From assembly GCA_947367115.1 (NCBI GenBank), contig CANBCW010000011.1, positions 1 to 41,229 on the forward strand: a stretch of 41,229 nucleotides of DNA. Direction: 5' to 3'. Position 1 is the stretch's first letter, and the number at the start of each line of letters is the position of its first letter. The stretch comes from an uncultured Clostridia bacterium. GTDB lineage: Bacteria > Bacillota > Clostridia > Oscillospirales > Oscillospiraceae. The notes beneath the pieces are model-generated. The model made no database searches, was not told the origin of the DNA, and saw only the letters and a list, made by a program, of their open reading frames with translations. Positions 15,718 through 23,900 of the stretch are shown here, in pieces. The position numbers and the translations under genes were made by a program.

Positions 15718-16464
15718 TTATGCAGACAATTTCTGGAACAACGTTGCGGCCCATTGCAGCCACCCGGGTACGGTCTTATCCAGCAGCAGAGAAACCGTCT
15801 CCCGGTCAGCATTCAGCGATTGATAGACACTGCCTGCCGCCTCACTGTTCCCAATCGCGATAGCTCCCCGGGCAACATCACCGCAGGCTGCATAGTTGCC
15901 AATAGCCAACGCGCCTACCGCAAACTGTCCAATAGCCAATGCTCCTACAGCAAAAATCCCCACACTGATCGCTCCAACCGCAATAACGCCCAATGCAACG
16001 GCGCCTGCCGCCAGGATTCCCAGCGCCATGGCAGCACAGCTCAGCACTCCAACCGCAACGGAACCCAGCGAAATGATTCCAAGAGCAAGCACGCCCACGG
16101 AAACGATTCCTTTTGCCGCAAGACCAATGGCGAAAACTCCCTTCGCCGTTCTTCCTAAACCAATGTTGATATGCCACAGCGGAAGATTTCCGATCATCCT
16201 CTTGCTTTTCCGCTCAAAATACAGATCCCGCAATCCGATACGGCGCTGCTGCGCCTGTGGAGCCTCCACTTCCTCGTTCAACAGATAATCCATGGAGCAG
16301 TGATAGAGTTTCCCCAACCGCAAGAGTTTCTCCGTTTCAGGATAGGCCAGATCCGACTCCCAACGGCTCACCGCCTGCCGGGATACGCCCAAGAGCTGTG
16401 CCAACTGCTCCTGTGTGTAGTTCTGTTCTCTTCTCAGCTTTGCCAGCTTTTCGCCCAATGTCAT
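15718..16464 (-). CDS. XRE-type regulator with a glycine-repeat membrane tail
   Basis: A 248-residue protein. Residues 1-60 are a Cro/CI-type helix-turn-helix (LAKLRREQNYTQEQLAQLLG, VSRQAVSRWESDLAYPE). After a short linker, residues of about 105-220 form a long run of six-residue units of the type (A/V)-(hydrophobic)-G-x-(hydrophobic)-x, such as VGVLALGIISLGSVAVG, with almost no charge. This looks like a chain of glycine-zipper membrane segments or a left-handed repeat. Helix-turn-helix plus such a tail occurs in Firmicutes, but the function is not known to me. A membrane-tethered regulator is the simplest reading. AAGGAGAG precedes the ATG; the gene diverges from the MFS gene. Confidence 0.8.
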   Translation of the reverse strand: MTLGEKLAKLRREQNYTQEQLAQLLGVSRQAVSRWESDLAYPETEKLLRLGKLYHCSMDYLLNEEVEAPQAQQRRIGLRDLYFERKSKRMIGNLPLWHINIGLGRTAKGVFAIGLAAKGIVSVGVLALGIISLGSVAVGVLSCAAMALGILAAGAVALGVIAVGAISVGIFAVGALAIGQFAVGALAIGNYAACGDVARGAIAIGNSEAAGSVYQSLNADRETVSLLLDKTVPGWLQWAATLFQKLSA

Positions 16465-16573
16465 CGTATCTCTCCTTCACTTTTTAGGCTGGTTCAATCG
16501 TAACACATACCGTTCAAAAAGGCCACCAACCGTGGATTTCTTAATGTAACGTTTGAGTTGCACAAGTTTTTTC

Positions 16574-16601
16574 TTGCTTTTTTTCACGAATGCACTATAA
16601 T
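16574..16601 (+). promoter_or_regulatory. Promoter of the MFS transporter gene
   Basis: TTGCTT (16574-16579), 16-nt spacer and a perfect TATAAT (16596-16601), 28 nt before the start codon. It rules out the upstream in-frame ATG at 16558 as the start. Confidence 0.7.
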
Positions 16602-16629
16602 CATACCAGCATATTGGGAGGAAAGCAAC

Positions 16630-17787
16630 ATGTTTCATCTACTCTTAGCTGTCATATACATATCCTTTATCAGCCTTGGCTTGCCCGACGGTCTGCTGGG
16701 CGCGGCATGGCCCACCATGTACAGTGAACTGGGCGTTCCTGTTTCCTGTGCCGGCGTGATCTCCATGATCATCTGCGCCGGAACCATTCTGTCCAGCCTG
16801 ATGAGTGATTGGCTCACACATAAGCTCGGCCCGGGCAAAGTCACTGCCATCAGCGTAGCCATGACCGCCATCGCGCTGTTCGGTTTCTCATTCAGTAATT
16901 CCTTCTGGATGCTGTGCCTGTGGGCCATCCCCTACGGTCTGGGCGCAGGCAGCGTGGACGCATCCCTGAACAACTACGTGGCTCTGCATTATGCCAGCCG
17001 ACATATGAGCTGGCTGCACTGCATGTGGGGCATCGGTGCCTCAACAGGTCCATATATCATCGGTTTTGTTCTCTCCGGGGAACTGCATTGGAGTGTTGGT
17101 TACCAGCTTGTAGGTATCGCCCAGGTTATCCTGACGGCTGCATTATTCATCAGCCTGCCGATTTGGAAGGGCAGCGAAAAAACCGACGCAGTTCCAGAAT
17201 CCCATCCTCTTTCTCCGTCTCAGGTCATGAAAATCCCCGGCGCAAAGGAAGTCATGATCACCTTTTTCTGCTACTGCGCTCTGGAACAGACTGCAGCCTT
17301 ATGGTCTGGTTCTTACCTGACACTCCATGCTGGACTCTCCGAGGAGGATGCAGCTTCCTTCGCAAGTCTCTTCTTCCTCGGAATGACCGTTGGACGTGCC
17401 GCCAGCGGCTTTGTGACTATGAAACTGAATGACACACAGATGATTCGCCTTGGTACCGGCATCATTGCTGTAGGCATTTTGACCTTACTCCTCCCTATGG
17501 GGCAGCTTGGCTCAATGGCCGGTCTGCTTCTGGTTGGACTGGGCTGCGCCCCCATCTATCCCTGTGTCATTCACTCCACGCCGGAGCATTTCGGTGCGGA
17601 CAAGTCTCAGGCGCTCATTGGCATCCAGATGGCCAGCGCATATGTTGGCACCGCCCTGATGCCGCCTCTGTTCGGCCTGATTGCGAATCACATCAGCATT
17701 TCCCTGCTGGGACTGTACCTTCTGATCATTCTGGTCATTATGGCTCTAACCCACGAGCGCATGGTTCGCAAATGCAAGCGGATATAA
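16630..17787 (+). CDS. Major facilitator superfamily transporter
   Basis: A 385-residue protein with about 12 hydrophobic segments. The N-terminal FISLGLPDGLLGAAWP, the MSDWLTHKLGPGKV loop between helices 2 and 3, and GLGAGSVDASLNNYVA are typical of the MFS branch related to fucose permease and similar Firmicutes proteins. The start at 16630 is chosen for its GGGAGG site and the promoter just upstream. The substrate is unknown; neighbours give no metabolic context. It may be controlled by the divergent XRE regulator. Confidence 0.9.
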   Translation: MFHLLLAVIYISFISLGLPDGLLGAAWPTMYSELGVPVSCAGVISMIICAGTILSSLMSDWLTHKLGPGKVTAISVAMTAIALFGFSFSNSFWMLCLWAIPYGLGAGSVDASLNNYVALHYASRHMSWLHCMWGIGASTGPYIIGFVLSGELHWSVGYQLVGIAQVILTAALFISLPIWKGSEKTDAVPESHPLSPSQVMKIPGAKEVMITFFCYCALEQTAALWSGSYLTLHAGLSEEDAASFASLFFLGMTVGRAASGFVTMKLNDTQMIRLGTGIIAVGILTLLLPMGQLGSMAGLLLVGLGCAPIYPCVIHSTPEHFGADKSQALIGIQMASAYVGTALMPPLFGLIANHISISLLGLYLLIILVIMALTHERMVRKCKRI

Positions 17788-17790
17788 TTG

Positions 17791-17822
17791 TTCCGGAGCT
17801 GTGTAAACAGCTCCGGAATTTT
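17791..17822 (+). terminator. Terminator of the MFS gene
   Basis: A perfect 12-bp stem (TTCCGGAGCTGT arms, loop GTAA) followed by TTTTA, directly after the stop codon. Confidence 0.92.
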
Positions 17823-17862
17823 ACAGAGAGGCTAGTCGTCCCCTCATGCGCAAATTAGGATA

Positions 17863-17895
17863 AAAAAGTCCGAACGCTTTGCATTCGGACTTTTT
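17863..17895. terminator. Second, bidirectional hairpin downstream of the MFS gene
   Basis: The arms AAAAAGTCCGAA and TTCGGACTTTTT with a 9-nt loop can end transcription in both directions. It may back up the MFS terminator or stop transcripts arriving from the tRNA-Ser side. Confidence 0.75.
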
Positions 17896-18055
17896 CTGTA
17901 AACACCATACGTCAAAGCTGTCTTGTTTTGGGGTTCGAACCCTCTCGCTTTTTATAATCATCCCCGAAGGGGATACCACCAATTATTCATCAGCGAAGCG
18001 GCTTCATCATTCATTATTCATTAAGAAAATCCTGCCGAAATTCGACAGGATTTTC
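17896..18055. other. Non-coding stretch with ATTCAT repeats and hairpins
   Basis: No gene is seen. A small hairpin CCCCGAAGGGG is at 17963-17973. ATTCAT-type hexamers recur at about 17990-18021. A 12-bp stem (AAGAAAATCCTG arms, 18023-18057) forms a terminator-like hairpin immediately before the duplicated tRNA-Ser 3' end. The ATTCAT cluster looks like a dispersed intergenic repeat. Confidence 0.5.
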
Positions 18056-18254
18056 TTTTGGCGGAGATGGAGGGATTTGATTTACAATTTCATTCCTATG
18101 GAATGAAATTTATGGTGTTGCCGCCGTCCAGCCGGCGGCGAGCAACAGTACACAGGACTGCTGCACTGGATAGGTTCAAATCCCTTTTCACTTTGCCAAA
18201 ATAAAACGCCGCCCGGAGGCGGCATTTTATTTTGGCGGAGATGGAGGGATTTGA
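18056..18254. repeat. 25-bp perfect direct repeat bounding 174 bp at the tRNA-Ser 3' end
   Basis: The same 25 bases occur at 18056-18080 and 18230-18254. The right copy contains the last 18 nt of tRNA-Ser (18237-18254). Each copy has a terminator-like hairpin on its left side. A third, inverted and imperfect copy is at 18176-18201. The interval holds a perfect 11-bp inverted repeat (18086-18110, 3-nt loop) and a GC-rich stem (18120-18139). It resembles an attachment-site duplication or a relic of a tandem tRNA array; no integrase is present in the window. Confidence 0.7.
18198..18233. terminator. Terminator downstream of tRNA-Ser
   Basis: AAAATAAAA-C-GCCGCC pairs with GGCGGC-A-TTTTATTTT around a CGGA loop, 3 nt past the tRNA-Ser 3' end. 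Its A/T-rich outer stem makes it work in both directions. Confidence 0.8.
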
Positions 18255-18323
18255 ACCCCCGCACGTCTTGCGACGCCTAGCGGATTTCGAATCCGCACCC
18301 TTCAGCCACTTGGGTACATCTCC
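18237..18323 (-). tRNA. tRNA-Ser (anticodon CGA)
   Basis: Read on the minus strand, the 87-nt sequence begins GGAGATG and ends CATCTCC, giving a perfect 7-bp acceptor stem. The anticodon arm is GCGGAT-TCGAA-ATCCGC, with loop TTCGAAA and anticodon CGA (reads UCG). A long variable arm (TAGGCGTCGCAAGACGT) and the GGGGGTTCAAATCCC T arm confirm a class II serine tRNA. CCA is not encoded. A promoter lies 20 nt upstream and a terminator follows. Confidence 0.97.
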
Positions 18324-18342
18324 AACTATTCGCAATGGGCAC

Positions 18343-18371
18343 ATTATACCAGTCAATTGACAAAAAATCAA
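18343..18371 (-). promoter_or_regulatory. Promoter of tRNA-Ser
   Basis: Minus strand TTGATT (18366-18371), 17-nt spacer, perfect TATAAT (18343-18348). The -35 overlaps the stop codon of the Cys-rich protein gene. Confidence 0.8.
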
Positions 18372-18625
18372 GGCTGTTTTTTTGTCAATTCCATCACGAT
18401 CTTCAGCTTTTCGCAAATCGCGTTATAGTTTTCCCGGCAATGGGGCCGCAGGCAGCCGGAACAATCCTTTAATCCATCTTTGGTGTAGCGAAAACTGCCT
18501 CCGCAGTTTTCGCCCAACGCATAAAGCGGACAGTAGCAGAACAAGCAACTGAATTTATCCGGATCTGCCCCGGCATGACAGGGAAAATATTCACAGTCCC
18601 GGTTCTGAAAAAAATCATAGGGCAT
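18368..18625 (-). CDS. Cysteine-rich small domain protein
   Basis: An 85-residue protein with ten cysteines, arranged as N-R-D-C-E-Y-F-P-C-H, then F-S-C-L-F-C-Y-C-P-L-Y, G-E-N-C-G-G, and D-C-S-G-C-x-x-P-H-C. This is the Cys-rich small domain (PF04071-like), thought to bind metal; its role is unknown. The ATG at 18625 is chosen over an in-frame GTG two codons earlier because GAGGTGA sits 6 nt before it and family members begin near this point. It has its own promoter. Confidence 0.85.
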   Translation of the reverse strand: MPYDFFQNRDCEYFPCHAGADPDKFSCLFCYCPLYALGENCGGSFRYTKDGLKDCSGCLRPHCRENYNAICEKLKIVMELTKKQP

Positions 18626-18644
18626 TGGCACTCACCTCGTCATT

Positions 18645-18673
18645 ATCATACTACCTCCACGACTCGATTGCAA
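18645..18673 (-). promoter_or_regulatory. Promoter of the Cys-rich protein gene
   Basis: Minus strand TTGCAA (18668-18673), 17-nt spacer, TATGAT (18645-18650), about 20 nt before the start codon. Confidence 0.65.
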
Positions 18674-18675
18674 GC

Positions 18676-18704
18676 AAAAAAGCAGCGCAGCCCGAAGGCT
18701 GCGC
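18676..18704 (-). terminator. Terminator downstream of the pseudouridine synthase gene
   Basis: GCGCAGCC-TTCG-GGCTGCGC followed by TGC and six T on the minus strand. It is about 85 nt past the stop at 18791. Confidence 0.88.
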
Positions 18705-18790
18705 CAATTGGATAAGCCGCAGTGTCGATTTTACATCAATTCGTCGAAAAAGTCCGTCGAATCCTGCCTTTCCAAAACGCAGCGGACGTG

Positions 18791-19423
18791 TTATAATAAA
18801 GTCCAAGGGTATTCCGCAGGCGGCTCCACCGCAAACTCCAGATTTTCCCCGGTAGCCGGATGACGGAACACAAGCCGATGCGACCATAACGCAATCTCAC
18901 ATCCATCATCGTTCAGGCTGTATTTCCGGTCTCCGACCAGCGGCAGTCCCCGGCTTGAGAACTGAGCCCGAATTTGATGCGTACGGCCGGTAATCAGATG
19001 AATCGACACTTTCGACAATCCGCTGTTTTCTCCCAGAAGCCGATATTCCAGAACCGCCTCCTGGACTCCTTTGGCCTTTTCCGTCACCACATAAGTCTTG
19101 CGCTCCTGTTTATCACGGAGCAGAAGATCCACATAGGTTCCCGCTTCGGCAGCAGGCTTACCGTGGACAACCGCTAAGTAGTCCTTGTCAAATTCCCCTT
19201 CCCGAATCTGCCGGGATAGTTCCGACGCAGCCTGCGCGTTTCTGGCCAGCACCATCAGCCCGGAAACCACTCGATCCAGCCGATGCACGGTTCTGACATC
19301 AGCTTTTGAATCTCCCAGTGCCTCTCTCACTAAACTTGGCATGCCGCCGGGCTCATCGGTGGACAGCACGCGCGGTGGCTTGATGCATACAACGATATCC
19401 GCATCCTGAAATACTATTTCCAT
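18791..19423 (-). CDS. RluA-family RNA pseudouridine synthase
   Basis: A 210-residue enzyme with the RluA catalytic motif TVHRLDRVVSGLMV (Asp in HRLDR near residue 49), the KDYLAVVHG strand and the LITGRTHQIRAQFS motif near 143. It lacks an S4 domain and is shorter than RluD, like the small single-domain RluA/RluC relatives. It isomerises uridine to pseudouridine in rRNA or tRNA; the target site is not predictable. It diverges from the dehydrogenase gene with overlapping promoters. Confidence 0.92.
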   Translation of the reverse strand: MEIVFQDADIVVCIKPPRVLSTDEPGGMPSLVREALGDSKADVRTVHRLDRVVSGLMVLARNAQAASELSRQIREGEFDKDYLAVVHGKPAAEAGTYVDLLLRDKQERKTYVVTEKAKGVQEAVLEYRLLGENSGLSKVSIHLITGRTHQIRAQFSSRGLPLVGDRKYSLNDDGCEIALWSHRLVFRHPATGENLEFAVEPPAEYPWTLL

Positions 19424-19426
19424 AGT

Positions 19427-19479
19427 TTGATAACCTCACACTTTTTTCTTATCCTATCAAACCCGCAGCCATTTTGCAA
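19427..19479. promoter_or_regulatory. Overlapping divergent promoters
   Basis: Plus strand: TTGATA (19427-19432), 17 nt, TATCCT (19450-19455), for the dehydrogenase. Minus strand: TTGCAA (19474-19479), 17 nt, TAGGAT (19451-19456), for the pseudouridine synthase. The two -10 elements share five base pairs, so only one polymerase can occupy the region at a time. Confidence 0.6.
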
Positions 19480-19491
19480 GGAGGACTTTAC

Positions 19492-20451
19492 ATGAAGATC
19501 GTTGTTTTGGATGGTAACGCCCTGAACCCCGGCGACCTGAGCTGGGACTGCCTGAAACAATTCGGAGAAGTAACCGTCTATGATCGCACCCCCGAACAGA
19601 GCATGATCATTTCGCGGATCGGTCAAGCGGACATCATAACAACCAACAAAGTCCCCATTGATGCTGCCGTGCTGGATGCCTGCCCCTCCGTGAAGCTGAT
19701 CTGCTGCCTGTCCACAGGATACAACGTTGTGGATATCCATGCTGCCAAAAAGCGCGGCATTCCGGTGTGCAACGTGCCCGCTTACAGCACCGCCGCCGTG
19801 TCACAGTTTACCTTCGCCCTACTGTTGGAGTTATGCCATCGGATTGGACACCATGACGAAGCTGTTCACGGAGGCAGATGGGCCGCCTGCCCCGACTTCT
19901 GTTTCTGGGATACCCCGCAGATGGAACTGGCTGGAAAAACCATTGGAATTATCGGCTTTGGCCGGATCGGCCGGGCCGTAGGCCGAATTGCCCGCGCCAT
20001 GGGCATGGAGGTGCTGGCATACAGCCGCAGCATCTCGCCCGAGGGTAAAGAAATCGGTACTTACGTGGATCTGGACACCCTGCTTCGCCAATCTGATATT
20101 GTGTCCCTCCACTGTCCTCTGTTTCCTGAAACGGAAGGTCTCATTAACGCGGAAGCCATTGAAAAGATGAAAAACGGCGCAATCCTTCTGAACACCTCCC
20201 GCGGCCCTGTAATTGATGAAACTGCCGTCGCAAATGCACTGCACACCGGCAAGCTCCGGGGAGCCGCCATGGATGTGGTTTCAGAGGAGCCCATTAACCC
20301 AAACAACCCCCTGCTTACCGCGCCAAACTGTATTCTTACACCCCACATGGCATGGGCTCCTGTTGAGACCCGGCAGAGGATCCTGGATACAACCATTCAG
20401 AGCATTAACGGTTTCCTGACCGGCACCCCTGTTAACGTCGTCAATCCATAA
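19492..20451 (+). CDS. D-isomer-specific 2-hydroxyacid dehydrogenase (hydroxypyruvate/glycerate dehydrogenase type)
   Basis: A 319-residue NAD(P)-dependent enzyme. The Rossmann motif GFGRIGRAVGRIARAMG is near residue 150; LHCPLFPETEGLIN follows; the catalytic Arg is in LLNTSRGPVIDE, a Glu in SEEPINPNNPLL and the catalytic His in TPHMAWAP. The last motif resembles glycerate dehydrogenases (HprA type), but lactate or other 2-oxo acids are possible substrates. The start at 19492 follows AGGAGG. It is probably monocistronic. Confidence 0.92.
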   Translation: MKIVVLDGNALNPGDLSWDCLKQFGEVTVYDRTPEQSMIISRIGQADIITTNKVPIDAAVLDACPSVKLICCLSTGYNVVDIHAAKKRGIPVCNVPAYSTAAVSQFTFALLLELCHRIGHHDEAVHGGRWAACPDFCFWDTPQMELAGKTIGIIGFGRIGRAVGRIARAMGMEVLAYSRSISPEGKEIGTYVDLDTLLRQSDIVSLHCPLFPETEGLINAEAIEKMKNGAILLNTSRGPVIDETAVANALHTGKLRGAAMDVVSEEPINPNNPLLTAPNCILTPHMAWAPVETRQRILDTTIQSINGFLTGTPVNVVNP

Positions 20452-20492
20452 ATGCACTTCCATTCTCGCTTTCCGAGAGTAATTTTCGGTTT

Positions 20493-20840
20493 ATGGGCTG
20501 GTTTTTTCTCCTCAGCTTTTTCAGCGGCAAGGAATATATTCTTGACGAGTCCCAGATTACCAAGCAGCTCATTCCCACCGAAGATCCTGAGGAGGGCACA
20601 TCGTACGATCGCTTCACCGCCAAGTACGGATACGAGTTCAGGCATTTAAATTTATCGGTCGTCCATTACGAGCTCAGTGAAACCGATGAAATGGTTCCTA
20701 TTCGCACCTTCACTACTGCGCAGTTAGCCGAAGCAGATCGTATGGCAGCCAGCGCACTCCTGCTCTATATGCTTTTATATCTCCTGCCGGTTTCCGTCAT
20801 TAGCATTGTTTATATAATTTTTCGAAAAAAGAAATCATAA
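20493..20840 (+). CDS. Small membrane protein of unknown function
   Basis: A possible 115-residue protein with a short hydrophobic N-terminus (MGWFFLLSFFSG), an acidic soluble middle and a C-terminal transmembrane helix (LLLYMLLYLLPVSVISIVYIIF) ending in RKKKS. I do not recognise it. No ribosome site is visible before the ATG, so it could be the 3' part of a decayed gene. It lies 41 nt after the dehydrogenase stop, beyond a small hairpin (about 20464-20479). Confidence 0.45.
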   Translation: MGWFFLLSFFSGKEYILDESQITKQLIPTEDPEEGTSYDRFTAKYGYEFRHLNLSVVHYELSETDEMVPIRTFTTAQLAEADRMAASALLLYMLLYLLPVSVISIVYIIFRKKKS

Positions 20841-20892
20841 TCATCTGCAAGATGTACTCCCCTATTCAAAACACACCTTGCAGATAAAGGCC

Positions 20893-20925
20893 GAGGTCTG
20901 CTGCGATTCGCAGCAGACCTCCTTT
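20893..20925. terminator. Bidirectional terminator between the small membrane gene and the kinase locus
   Basis: A perfect 13-bp stem (GAGGTCTGCTGCG arms, ATT loop, 20893-20921) followed by CTTTTCTTG on the plus strand. It lies 23 nt past the last gene of the T7SS-like operon and is its likely end. A second inverted repeat (ATCTGCAAG/CTTGCAGAT) lies to its left at about 20844-20886. Confidence 0.85.
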
Positions 20926-20943
20926 TCTTGATAAAACGATTTC

Positions 20944-23900
20944 TTACTTCTCACGATATTGCACGTATGCTTTTACGTCACTGATTGTACTGGAAGCAGT
21001 TACCTCAGTTGTGGACTCCAGCCCTGTTGTAACTTTTTGGTACTGATAAATCTTCTGGTAATCGGTATAGGTGCTGGTGTAATAGTCAAACCGGAACCAC
21101 CGGGTAGAGCCCTGACAGTCTGCATATGCGGTTCTCTCCGGAATAATGTAGTTTGTAATGCTCAAACTGTTGCAATAGTATTTATCCGAACTATAATTAC
21201 CGTTCGTGGACGTAAACGCGCCAAAATACTTGTACAGGAAGCTATTATCCGGGCCGTAGCCATACTTGTTATAAATCGCTCTCTGAGATGTACCATTGGC
21301 GTTGCTGCAGCTGTACATCCAGTGCCAGTAAACATAGCCAGCCCATTTATTACTAACCACACGCTTCGTGCTGCCGTTATCGGAAGCAGTATACGCCGAC
21401 TTTGCAAAAGACGTATAAATCCAATGAGACGTGTCGAACCCGCTCGGGAAAGACGCATAATTTACCGACCCCGTACCGGTCTGATTCCAGTAGCTTCCGG
21501 TCTGCGTCCATCCACTGATCGAGGAACTGGTCGACTCCTGCGTTTCCGTCTTCGTATAGGTCCACTTCTTGTTGACGATTTGGGCATCACTCGGCGCGGA
21601 AGATGCCAGCACCCAGTTGGACAAAGGTTTCAATTCCCAATGTGCATATAGCGTTTGCGCAGAGGTGGTACTTACAGAGCTGGCAGCGCTAACTTTTGTG
21701 CCACCGCTGGATGCCGTATACCAACCAGTGAAATTATAATAGTCTCTGGTCGCCGTAGGCAGGGCACCGTAGGGAGAACCGTAGGTAACCGTCTTGTTGG
21801 TTGCAGATGCGCTGCCACCGTTGGCATTAAAGGTTACGGTATATTTATTGGCAGTCCACTGGGCATAAAGTGTATGCGCACTGGCGTTGCTTACAACCGT
21901 AGAAGCAGTCACCGCAGTACCGCCGCTCTTCGCCGTAAACCAGCCATTAAAGGTGTAACCCGTTCTGGTTGGAGTTGGCAGCGTGCCATAAGCCGCACCG
22001 TTGTAAACTGTCAAAGACGAACTGCTGACAGAGCCCCCATTGGCATCCAGCGTCACTTGTACAGCCTGCTTTCCCTTGCTGACACACAGGGTAATGGTAC
22101 TGCCCATAATCTGACTGCTTCCCGCCTGGGGAGACTGGCTGATGACCTTTCCTGCTGCCACGGTAAGGCTGTATTCCTCTGTGATCTTCACAGAGAATCC
22201 CTGCTGTTTCAGTACCGCCTCAGCATCTGCCTTGGACTTTCCAACCACATTCGTGACCTGAACCGTAGGCTTTCCGCTGCTTACGCCGATCTGAATGGTG
22301 CTCCCCTCCGCAAGCTCCGTACCTGCCGTCACATTTTGCGTGATGACACTGCCTTCCGGCACTGTGTCGTCTTTTGAATAATGCGCTTCCACTACGAAGT
22401 TCAGCTTATCCAGAATAGATCTGGCCTCACTCTCCGTCTTGCCGGTTACATCCGGAACGGAATGTATGATCACTTTTTTACCCAGACTAACAGTAATCGT
22501 AACCGAAGATCCCGCATCTAATTCCGTTTCAGGCTCCGGGTTCTGAGCGATAACCAGGCCTGCAGCAACCGAATCGCTATAATCCTCGTTTACCTCCACC
22601 ACGAAGCTTTGACGTTCCAACAACGAAACCGCGTCATTCTCATACATACCGACGACTTTGATCATGACAGCCTTCTCCGGAACTGTCTGCCCCGGTTCGG
22701 TAATGTCATTGGGATTTGTTCCGTCTGTCGTTCCTGCAGCCTCAGTGGTGCCAACCGGCTCCGTTGTCTCATCCTGCGGTGTCGGATTGCCGCCGCAGGA
22801 ATGAAGCAGCAGCAAAATCAGAACGATCACCGCCACAATGCCCGCCGCAATCGCGATCCATTTTCCGACACTCTTTTTCTTAGGCTTATTCTCTTCGGGA
22901 GGCTGCGGCTGCGCAGCAGTCTGGCGGGGAATATACTCTGTTTTATCCTCACGGATGTACTCTGTAGGCTCATCCTCAACCTGCTGCTTTGCCGCTCTGG
23001 ACGCAAAGATATTAACCGTACCCTCGGCGTCCTCTGCCTTGATTTTTTCTGTTGGCTCTTCGGCAGCCGCTACCGTCCCTGCGGCCGCCACACCAGCCAC
23101 TGCCTCCGCGGCAATGGGTGAAACAGGAGTAACTACACCCTTCTGCAGCGCACGCAGATCCGCCAGCATATCAGCAGCAGACGCATAACGTTCCTTGGGA
23201 TCGTAGGCGCAGGCTTTCAAAACAATGCGTTTCAGCTCCGCACTGCCATGAACAGGCTCGGGCAATGGTTCACCGGAGAACCGACGGCGGCGAGCCTCAT
23301 CCTCCAGACTGGTCGTTGGAACCTGAGGCGGGAGAGGCAGGAACGGTGTCCGGCGTTCATTCAGCATCCAATACAGCACCAAACCCAGAGAATATATGTC
23401 CGCGCCGGCACCGTAGGGCTGGTTGTTATATACCTCTGGAGCCATGTATTTATATGTGCCTACCTTGGTACCGCTGGTAGTGCGCTCCGCAGTTTTGGCA
23501 ATGCCGAAATCACCCAGCTTGTAGTTGCCGTCCTTAGATACGAAAATGTTCTGCGGCTTAATGTCGCGGTGGACAATATTGCGGCTCTTGCATAACACCA
23601 GCGCATTGCAGATGTCTATGCCCAGCTTAATTGTTTGCTCCTCACTGATCTCTTTCCCCAGAACCTTCGTTAAGGCAGTCAACAGTTCCATTTTGATATA
23701 AATATCCCAGCCAATGCCATCGTCATGCTGTACATAGCGGAAATCATCACAGTAGACCACATTGGTATGGCCCTTCATTTCCACCATCAGAGAATATTCC
23801 TTAACAATATCCTCAAGGTAACTGTTGAAGCGAGCAGTAATACTTGCATCGTCATAACCGTCGTTGTACAGCTCCTCAATATCGCTTTTGCTCTGGGGAA

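Noticed and set aside
18160..18201. A second tRNA on the plus strand (GGTTCAAATCC T-loop)
   Set aside because: Only a T-arm-like stretch is present; no acceptor partner, anticodon arm or D arm can be formed upstream.
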